A stretch of 64,000 nt of DNA. It comes from Tomocerus qinae (Eukaryota; Arthropoda; Collembola; Entomobryomorpha; Tomoceridae). This document shows positions 54,491 through 64,000 of the stretch, piece by piece; the first letter of the stretch is position 1; every line of letters starts with the position of its first letter. The stretch lies in NCBI GenBank assembly GCA_020055645.1, contig CM034547.1, forward strand, positions 51,586,909 through 51,650,908. The letters are read 5' to 3'. Made by a program: the position numbers and the translations under genes. Under the pieces are notes generated by a model, which was not told the DNA's origin, did not search any database, and worked only from the letters and a program-made list of their open reading frames with translations.

Positions 54491-55093
54491 GCTCCAAGTA
54501 GTTCCCACTTCCCCGCCCATTTCCCTCCTACAAACTAAAAAAATATTTTTATTAGCTCCAATTAGTCTCCTCTTAAAGAACCCATTCCACTGCCTTAAAC
54601 AAAAAAATGTTAAGCTCCACGTAGTCTTTACATGCCCACCCTTTCCTCTCCCCAAAGCAAAAATAATTTATAAGCTCCACGTAGTCTCCACTTCCCCACC
54701 AATTCCCCTCCCTTATACAAAAAAAGTTTTATAAGCTCCACATAGTCTCTAATGGCACGCCCATTCCCCTCTCACAAACCAAAAAAAGATTTCTATTAGC
54801 TCCACGTAATCTCCACTTCCCCACCCATCCTCCTCCCACCATGTAAAAAAGATTTCTATTAGCTCCACGTAATCTCCACTTCCCCACCCATTCCCCTCCC
54901 TTAAACAAAAAATGATTTTTGTTAGCTCCACGTAATCTCCACTTCCCCACCCATTCCCCTCCCTTAAACAAAAAAAGTTTTATAAGCTCCACATAGTCTC
55001 CACTGGCCCGCCCATTCTCCTCCCACAAACCAAAAAAAGATTTTTATTAGCTCCACGTTATCTCCACTTCCCCACCCATTCCCCCGCCCAAAA
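54491..55093. repeat. Homogeneous minisatellite array, ten units of 59-64 bp
   Basis: Units begin at GCTCCACGTA near 54491, 54555, 54614, 54674, 54735, 54799, 54862, 54925, 54986 and 55050. Each has AGCTCCACGTAGTCTCCACT, then a C-rich run (CCCCACCCATTCCCCTCCC in the best copies), then an A-rich spacer and TTTTTATT. Two unit types are seen, one with ACTTCCCCACCC and one with ACTGGCCCGCCC, suggesting a higher-order pattern. Minus-strand open frames across it (up to 99 codons, Gly/Trp-rich) reflect the repeat, not a gene. Confidence 0.95.
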
Positions 55094-55328
55094 ACAAAAA
55101 TAATTTTTTCATCAACTCAGTTGTACAACATTTGCGTAATTTAATATATAGAGCTTACACCTCTAACTGAGGAATAAAATATATATGCATGTATGTGCAC
55201 ATTTCTCATGTTGTAGGGTAATATGAGATGTTACTTATTCGCTCGGCTCGGTCTATTCACTGCATTGCATTTATTCCAATCCCAATAGCCTGTATCTCCC
55301 AACCAACAACCTTCCTTACTACGCACAC
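55094..55328. repeat. Segment copy A1 of a segmental duplication
   Basis: This non-tandem segment begins ACAAAAATAATTTTTTCATC and ends CTTACTACGCACAC. It recurs at 55746-55995 with high identity. Relative to that copy it lacks about 35 bases after ATATGAGAT and carries about 16 extra bases after AACTGAGG. It follows array 1 directly and runs straight into array 2. Confidence 0.9.
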
Positions 55329-55745
55329 TTAGTCTCCACTGGCCCGCCCATTCCCCTCCCACAAACCAAAAAAAGATTTTTATTAGTTCCCCGTAGTCTC
55401 TACTTCCCCACCCATCCCCCTCCCACAAAGCAAAAAAAGTTTTATAAGCTCCACATAGTCTCCACTGGCCCGCCCATTCCCCTCCCACAAACCAAAAAAA
55501 GATTTTTATTAGCTCCACGTAGTCTCCACTTCCCCGCCCATCCTCCTCCCACCATGTAAAAAAGTTTTTTATTAGCTCCACGTAGTCTCCACTTCCCCAC
55601 CCAACCCCCTCCCACAAAGCAAAAAAAGTTTTTTATTAGCTCCACGTAGTCTCCACTTCCCCACCCAACCCCCTCCCACAAAGCAAAAAAAGTTTTTTAT
55701 TAGCTCCACGTAGTCTCCACTTCCCCACCCATAACCCGCCCCATA
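55329..55745. repeat. Second minisatellite array, about seven units
   Basis: Units of the same minisatellite begin near 55386, 55448, 55512, 55575, 55639 and 55703, after a partial first unit. Spacing is 62-64 bp and the copies are very similar, more so than in array 1. Nearly every unit keeps a four-run C motif on the plus strand. The 128-codon and 79-codon minus-strand frames crossing it are repeat translations. Confidence 0.95.
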
Positions 55746-55995
55746 ACAAAAATAATTTTTTCATCAACCCAGTTGTACAACATTTGCGTAATTTATTATA
55801 TAGAGCTTACACCTCTAACTGAGGCCTTAAGTGCACATTTCTCATGTTGTAGGAGAATATGAGATATGATACAGCTGCCATCTCTTGTTCTGTTCTGTTA
55901 TTTACTCGCTCGGCTCGGTGTATTCACTGCATTGCATTTCTTCCAATCCCAATAGCCTGCATCTCCCAACCTACAACCTTCCTTACTACGCACAC
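55746..55995. repeat. Segment copy A2 of a segmental duplication
   Basis: Second copy of the segment at 55094-55328, starting ACAAAAATAATTTTTTCATC and ending ACTACGCACAC, again directly after a minisatellite array. It includes a stretch around GATACAGCTGCCATCTC missing from A1. The shared order array-segment-array-segment shows that a composite unit was duplicated. Confidence 0.9.
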
Positions 55996-58900
55996 ATTGC
56001 CTGCTATATCATCAGCCCTCTCCTCCTCCAAACTCGCGCATGATCAGAAGGCAAAAGTCTACGGCATTCCGTAAATTATAAATGTGGATTTGAAATACCG
56101 CATACAGATCTAGAGCGGATGCATGCTAACTTTTCTAAGCTACATGCTTATTTTTTTTTAAATTTCCAGCCAGATTTTTTTTTACTAAATTTCTCTCCAG
56201 CCCATTTACTTAAAAAGATTTCAAAAGTCTTAGATTTAGCTAATAAGCGGATACCTAAACCCTAATAGGAGTAATGAATGGTAAACGATTAGCTATTTAT
56301 TTGTAGGAGTAAATTGATATGCATTAGGAAGGGTAATTGGTGTGATGCTTGTAAAGAAAAATTGTTTATTGGATTTTTTGTACTCAAATAGTGACAGAAA
56401 GACTTATAGATGTATTGAATCATATCTCCCCAAACAAGAGGGATTTGTGCAGTTATAAAATTGCACGTATAACACAAGCCCTTTAATGAATCTTGGTATA
56501 TTGGTGATGAGTATTTTCTCCAGAGTTAAATTTAATAAACAATAATTGAAAGAAAGTCAAAGAAAAGTATGTTTCACCTTGAGTTAAATGTAATAGGACA
56601 GGAATCTCTTTTATAGTACCCCTTTCTTCTTTAATATATTTAAGTAGTTAATATTTTGAAGAAGTGGAAAGAATGTTTGGCTGTGTAGATGATACCCTTC
56701 AGGTTCTCTTTCTTCTTTCTTTTGTAGTATAGGGTTGTTAAAAGGAAAGAGTTTAAGTCCTAGCTAGAAAGAAAGGGTAGAGGCGGAAGTCTAGTCGAAG
56801 GAACAAGAGATCAGAAGAAAAGAATGTTCATTTCATTTAGTGTTTGTAATTCTATCCTATCCCTTCCGGCTTTTCGTAGGCTAATGCCAAGTCTCTCCTT
56901 TGAAATCAGACTTTATTTCTGTCTTTGCTCCGAAGCATCTTTACATCTCAACGTTATAAAGAGCATCTCAGCATCACATCATTATGACTCCACTACTTCT
57001 TTAGTAGACATACCATGTCGGATCATATTTAAGTAGGCGGCTGTTCTGCATGATGAAATAAAATATCACCATGCTACTTAAGTACCTATAATAGAGTATT
57101 TACTAAGTTAGCTATTAGTTCTTTCGTCAGTCTTTTGTTCTATTAGTCAACTCTAATGAAATAGAAAATCTTCTTTATCATGGACAAGTAGGTATCAAAC
57201 TACAAACGTATTATATTTACTATACCTGAAGATAATTGGTCTGATTCAATTATATTACATCATTAAATTGAGTGCTTGTATTCAGTTATACAAAAGAGCT
57301 TGGAGGAAAACCTCCCACGTTAATAAATGTACTACACTACAAATTTAATTGGCTTAAATGGCAGAATGTTAAAGGTCAACATGCACTTGTGGATTATGGG
57401 TTAGCATCATCTGATGTTTAAATGTAAAATTCATGTTTAGACAGTTTCTGTAATGATAAATTGAGTTATAAACTGAAGACACAAAGTAATAACGGAGATG
57501 TACACAAGAATCTTCAACTACACAAATAATGCATTTCTAAAGTATAGTTCATGTGCATGTGCATCTCTTAATCTTAACTAAATTGGGTAATGATTATTTC
57601 TTAGTAGTACTTTAGAATAGGATAGTATGCAGTAGGTATGGTATTAGTTCAAGTTATAGTAGATAGTATTTTAAGGAATTCACCGAGACTGCTGAGATTT
57701 GGAGTAGTTATTAGCTACTGGATTCCCGGCTTGGTCCGTGTTACATAAATGAGTTGAATCGATCGAAGTTGGTATTACAGCCGCCCATTTCCATGTAGCC
57801 AACTTAATGTTGGACTTAGAACGAGCTATCGGCTATATACTTATTGGAGTAGATCTTTTTTTCTTGAGTTTACATTCTACAGTCCCTACTGCTATATCCT
57901 CGCTGTTTCCTTCGACAGGCAGTTCGGGAGGATAGACAGAAAGCATTGGTAATTGTGATATTCCATTAGGATTTTAGTTACTTAAACTGTAGTGTAGTCT
58001 ACATTGGCCATAGCGATTATGTAGTTTGGTCGGGTTAACTTTAGATAATGTAAATGCTAGGTTCAGAGACGGCGGGCGAGAGTAGTGCGGTAGTGTTTGC
58101 TGCAGTGTCATGATAATGTCATGCTAACGCCAACCAAAGTCGAAAGACATTACAAGACAACTGACTTGAGCTTTGTGACAGTGTAGCAAACATTGAATTG
58201 GGGGTATGGGTATTGAGCAGCAGCTGCATTTATTGTGAATACATGACACAAAACCTAATGCCCAGGTTTGGTAAGTAGTTACTAAATAACATAAGCATAT
58301 TACACACACAGACTTGCTCGCTCTGGAAGACTGCCTACCAATAACAACCAAAATACATCTCCTTCGTATATCACTGTATATAGCAGTCCGAGCAACAAAC
58401 AGTCTTCCAAATTCTTTCCTTCAGCCTCCTCTTATCCTTTATACCAAGATTCGTTTAGCTGGCTACTCGTACAGAAGAGACACTACTGCATGTAGTATTC
58501 TCTTATAAACATAGCAATATGGATGGTGAATGGCCCCTGAGCCAGAGAAAGTAAATTCATCTGGCGCCTTTCACAATGTGATCGTTTGGCCTACAACGCA
58601 AAGGCCAAATCAGGAAAGGAATTCAGTTGGGTTTACTCCACTTTCACTCCAACTCTTATTACTTCATACACTCTACTATATATCTATTGTAACATGAACC
58701 AAATACCAAACAGGCATATCATCTTTAGTTGAGATAGAACTTCGGACCTACCATTTCTGTTTCTGCGATGAATATAATGGAATTCCGCTGCGGACACGTT
58801 TTCCAACGGACACTATATATCGATTCCTTCCATGTAAGGAAATATGTACACAGTTATATAGATATATTATATACTCTTTCTAATAACTCCTATTAATAGG

Positions 58901-61900
58901 TAATAGATCAAGCTATCAAATTATAGACTCCAGTAAAGTGGTATATACAGTGGATGCATACTTTGATATCTTTATAATGAGTGATTACTTATCCACGCCA
59001 AAACAAAACCAAGCATTTACAATTTATTGTTAGTTATACTTCCATATTGCGGCTCTAAAAATAGAAATTGATAAATCTCTATTGGAATTAACATGCCATA
59101 CGCCATTATATGTAGCATAAGATGACTAATTAACATCACCGACAAACGAAAGCAGATGTAAGAAGTGAAGTTTATCGTAACGTCGTAAAATTCCTACAAA
59201 AATGGTCGTGATTTTTGATTTGTGTGTAATAGATAGCAAAGAATTTTAGGTATTTGCATATTTACCAAGATATTTTCGACATTGAACCATGTGAGTAGCA
59301 GTAACACAGTTCAAAAGCATATTATTAGAAAGAAATAGCTTAGTGATTCACTAGAAAATCCAATAAATAGTGATGACTTGAAACATTCTTGATCCTTACT
59401 TGTCTTTATGATAATATTTACATGCTCTAAATAAAATGCCGATAAAACACTACTGCATGTTTCTCTCAGCTCTTTCTCGGAAGAAATGTCTAGTAGAAAG
59501 GAGGCAGTTATAAGATTTCTAAACTGAGCGTACATAAAGATAAAACAAAGTCATCCAAAGTAAAATGAATGAAATAATCAGATTGATCCAGTTTTCCTGG
59601 CCAGCCATCTACATATAGCAAGATGTTATCTCACTGCTGTAGTCATTTCGAGGATCTTGAGATGAGACAAATGAAGCGGCTTTGCACTGGTTCTTCGCGG
59701 AATTTTCATTTGTAATACTTCCTCAGTAGTGTGACACAATAACTGTAATAAGCGGCAAAAGCAACATGAAATTTTGCATTAGTGCACTATTTACTACATC
59801 TTTTACTACAAATTAGTGCAATAAAGTAGAACTACCAAGAAAAATAGTGCTTGGGTACCAGCGTGCTTTCCCACTTCACCTCCACGAGAAGCTGTGGAGT
59901 TGGAAAATAAAGCGGGCTGAAGTACTGACAAGGAAAGAGCCTATAGAGCGGAGCAAAGTCGTAAGACAAAATGACTTTTACTTATTGGAAGTTATTGAAT
60001 GAAAGACCCTGTATGAGATAATATGGAAGAGAAAGTCGGGTAAGACGAATGAATCCATTAGACGCAACCAGGTTGGGAATGTGTAACCTTGGCTGAACTC
60101 TCAACAAGATTCTGCACATAATTTTACGAACTGTTTAACCTTTTTGCCTCCAAAACAAGCATAGTTGTGGTATTCGGTGATATTAGGTATCACTATTTAA
60201 CAATGAGGCTTATAAAAATATTTTCTGTCTTAATGCGGAGAAAGTCTACTTTATAACCAACGTCCTTAAGTTACTTATCGTTAAAAAAAGTTTTGGAAGC
60301 GAGACTATCATTAGGAAATCAGATGAGTTTTACGGTTTATGGATCGATTGTGAAGTGATAGCGAGTAAGTTGCTTTCTCCGTAAAAAATGCATCGTGTCC
60401 GCAAGGAATACAAAAAATGCCATGTTGAAGTGATGCACGTGCGTTTATAGATACTGTGAGTAAGTTGGAATTGGAGCCGATGATACATCTTAGGGCTTCA
60501 AAATACAGAAGTTACAACAGAATATAGTTTAATATGGCTTTATATTGTGTGTAAAAAGGTTAAATTTTCTCATATCCCATTCCTTTGTAGAGGAGAAAAA
60601 AGATGGAAAGGAACTGGAATTGGGTGAGGCGGGAGTGAAAGTGAAGAAGCGACAGAGACTGAAAGTCAAGCCTATCGGTGAAAGTCAAGTCAAGCAGTGG
60701 AAGGGAAAATAATACTTGACTTTTGCCAAATATATTACAACAGTCTTAAAGTTGATTGCAGAAGACATTGAAAAACCTATTTTCTTTGATTTTCCAACGC
60801 GGGAAACATTTATCAAAAATAAAATTTCAATGCAAGAAGCATTTTGGTTTTATATAATAAGAAAATAATTTTGAAAAAGTGCGGTAATGCGTGGGAAAAT
60901 TTAAATTGTGTAGTACTGTAAAATTTGGGTGTTACGATTTTATGATATTTTCGTGAAGTTGAGAAGTTGTATATGTTGACTCATCTTTCCTTGTGATCAG
61001 TGTGGTTCATAGTTGATACTCTCCAGAGTCTGCCAAAGCCAAAAGTACACATCACATTAAATAGAATCATTCTTAAAGTAGGGAAAAGAGGTAAAAGAAC
61101 TTAGCTGAGATGCTACTTTCTGTAATGCAGGCCTATAAAATACTTTTCAGTGTCTAAACAAGAAGATATATATAAAGAAGTGGTAGCTGAGAAAGAAAGA
61201 AAATAAGTCAAGACTCAAGTCTTGAGAGATAAAGAGAAAGAGAGAAAAAAGAAAGAATGTCAGCCAATTTCATTTTTGGGCTACTGGTGAGATCTACTAA
61301 GAGAAAAGAAGAAATTTCAGAGCAAAGAACTCAGAGGTAAATATGGAGAGTAGCAGGTATTTGATATGTAAAGTAAAAAAAGGTTTCCCTCTATCTACTT
61401 TCGCATATCTTCTTTGCATAACTAAAGACACTAAGTATATTTCTATAGTGTAACTACTCCTCTTACAAAGTAGATATTCATACACTTGGCTACCTACTTA
61501 ATATGCCTACCTCTATGTAGGCATAATAATATATTGCTACTACTTACTATCCTTATAATGCACTATCCCACTCTCTACTTTGCTCTCATTTTCCATTTTA
61601 CTCTCTTTGAGTTACTTACCTCCTCTCTCCAGTCGGGGACTTTACATTTAGATAAAATACTCTGGAGTAAACTCAATATTCTTGCACGTTATGCCGTCGT
61701 TTTATGGTGTCATTTATGTGCTTTGTGTAATACATTCACGGATACCGTCTTCTATCTATCTATGTACTTCCAATTTGACGCGACGTTGTCTTTATAAATA
61801 TTCCTACCATGTTAACTCATAGACTTGTGTCATTTCTTTTGTGCCCGCATCAGTTTGTTCTACCTGACATATGACAAAGGTGACCTAGCATCCACACCAA

Positions 61901-64000
61901 GGTAGGACTAATAAATCTATTAAGATAACAGATATGCTTACTAGATTACATTGAGTAATAAGACGTATATGAATGTTCCAAGATTACACGAAAATAGTTT
62001 CCATTACCAGAGAAAAGGTTGACAAATATTGATAATCCAATAAAACAAAATATAATACCTTTCACAAGAATCTTTTCAATTTTGCTTTTAATCTTGCGTT
62101 TATCTAATAGGTATCTCGGCACTTTCTGGATTCTTCTTGCACAATTCTTAGAATAAAAGAAGAAATATTAACCACGCTTTTATGCTTCTGTAACTAGTTA
62201 ATACAGTTTCGTTTCGGTGATAGATCTTTATAAATAAGTCAAAGTTAAATATAGAGTATTAATATTTACAAACTAACTCGTTTCCACCGGTGGTAATTAT
62301 TGTTTTACTTGACTAGTAAAATCGATTAATTTTCTCTTGTCAACTATTTTCTGGGGCATTTCCTAGCCTTAATCCAGTTCAAACCAATATTCTCTCACGA
62401 GTTCTGGTTTAAACAGGGAAAGTACATGGCGGCATTTGTATTTTCACTTTACATGCAATATTCATTTTATATAGGACGAAGAACAGAATGTAGGATTTGG
62501 GTACAATGGTAACATAATCCAAGATTTATTGTTAAATCTATAGTGCAGTTTTGTATTGGGAAAGGTCGGTCACATCATATAACTCAGGAGACTTTGTGAA
62601 AATTGTTATAATGATGATGCACTATTTATAAGATACTTTAATGCGACTTTGATTGAAGCAGATTAATTTCACAAACGGGAATTCCTGCTGAAATCCCCTT
62701 CGACAGCGACCACGGGAAATCTTTGTAAGTGAACACAACAGAAAGGCTTTCAACTCTACACGTAAGTAAATTATAGACAGTTAAACATCTAGTCCCCTTT
62801 AAATCAAAAGCCGATTCTTGGATTTATATAAGTACTGTGACAATAGTTTTCACTCTGCACTTAAACATTATGTGATTTTCTGTAGCACGGGTCAAATTAC
62901 CCCCTACATGCACACTGTTGATGTAATTTATGTCCAGATGCTTTGTATACCTTACAAATATTCTTTTAACAATTGTTATTGTAGTCTTTATTGTCAGTCA
63001 ACAATCAACAAGCAATTATTATCTAATCCCTTCACTAAAATTGGAATTAAAAAATGTGCACAAAGTAAGTAAGCTTCTATGTATTACAGTAGAGGAAACC
63101 TGTATATTTTAGCAATACAGTTTTCCATATCAAGGTACAAATTAAATTGTAAGTAGTATATAGGTCGGAGATAGTTTCATATAAGGTTAACATAAAGACG
63201 AGAAAAGTACTTGAATGTTGTGTGCATTCAATTTTTAATTCTGGTGAGCCTGTGTGTATAACAACAAGGGACGACATGGGTAATATTTTTCTGGCAAATC
63301 TGTACATTTATTAACCTGAAATATTATTCTTCGATCTATTAACATTGATTCTGCGTGGTTGCCGTGAACGTGTTCTGAAAGCATCTACATTGAAGTGAAA
63401 AGTAAATGTGAGGAAGGTATTCTTCTATAAATTGTAGCGTTATTACGTATAGCATGGTGCTGGCTATAGAAAGAATGGATGGCACATATTAGAAAGTTAT
63501 TCTACCTCATAAGTAATATTGTTAAGGAATAAAAGCACACCACGGGAGCTTGAAGAGAAGAAAAAGCAAGAAGAGCAAAAAGTAGACAAATGTGCAATAT
63601 TTCACTAATATTATTTTTCTAGAAACGGAAAGCCTGAGGCAAGTCGAATGTTTGTCTCTATACTTGCTAATACGGTATGATTTCATATAAAGCCTCTGCC
63701 TGAACCATACATGACATAATAAATCCTAATGCACATAACATAGAATATAGATTCTGTCCTAATACTATAAGTATGAAGTACCCACATTTATAACTGGATA
63801 TACTTAACGGAGAAGGAAAGAAGCACGGACAATAAAATCCCGACAAGACGGAACTGATGGAAGCATGAATATATGGATGGCGAAGAAGAACTTTGCAAAG
63901 TGTAAATCACATTTATTTTGTCACTACATAAGCTTTCCGTGATGCCGGATTTTATACTTCTTATTTAAGAAAGACGAATGAGTGAATGGTTGCCACACGA
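55996..64000. other. AT-rich intergenic sequence
   Basis: No gene or RNA gene can be supported. Open frames are below about 105 codons (the longest, 61486-61797, is hydrophobic and pyrimidine-rich without a domain). Purine-rich simple stretches occur near 60600-60720 (GAAAGTCAAG recurring three times) and 61190-61260. A homopolymer T run near 56150 follows the repeat block. Confidence 0.5.

Noticed and set aside
54729..55681. Minus-strand Gly/Trp-rich repeat proteins (99, 128 and 79 codons)
   Set aside because: They are translations of the 63-bp minisatellite in several frames; the frame shifts with unit length (59-64 bp) and no start or splice context supports them.

Overview
The window looks like gene-poor nuclear DNA from an animal, most likely an arthropod. 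It is AT-rich throughout. It has no operons, no bacterial-style ribosome binding sites and almost no long open frames in 64 kb. The only convincing coding sequence has eukaryotic splice signals. I cannot name the species, and no rRNA, tRNA or conserved enzyme gene was found to anchor it.

Two genes can be supported, both on the minus strand. The better one lies at 36-43 kb. A long uninterrupted exon (36416-38704) encodes a serine-, acid- and sequon-rich secreted protein. Its frame enters through a 3' splice site, and the signal peptide sits right at the exon start but has no ATG. About 3.9 kb upstream, at 42603, an ATG sits immediately before a strong 5' splice site, in the right phase, with an in-frame stop just upstream. 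Joining the two gives a 763-residue precursor whose first exon codes for the initiator methionine alone. A triple nuclear-receptor half-site lies in the intron. The second gene is seen only as its first coding exon (4913-5180): six arginines, then a hydrophobic signal or anchor segment, then a GTGAGT donor. The rest of that gene is in the next 4.9 kb, unrecognised, or beyond the window edge. Its leader holds a 35-codon upstream frame that itself reads like a signal peptide.

The right third is rich in repeats. Around 46.7-48.6 kb there are a 10-bp repeat, a perfect hairpin, an array of roughly 18-bp units, and a second hairpin in what is probably transposon-derived DNA. From 53.2 to 56.0 kb there is a composite block: a minisatellite of about 63-bp units, a segment of about 240 bp, a second short array of the same units, and a second copy of the segment. 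Many units carry a canonical four-run G-quadruplex motif on the minus strand.

Elsewhere (1-4.9, 5.3-36, 42.7-46.7, 48.7-53.2 and 56-64 kb) I see AT-rich intergenic or intronic sequence with short chance open frames, one possible transposon end at 18.75 kb and one stop-poor pyrimidine-rich tract at 10 kb. None of the protein sequences matches a family I can name.
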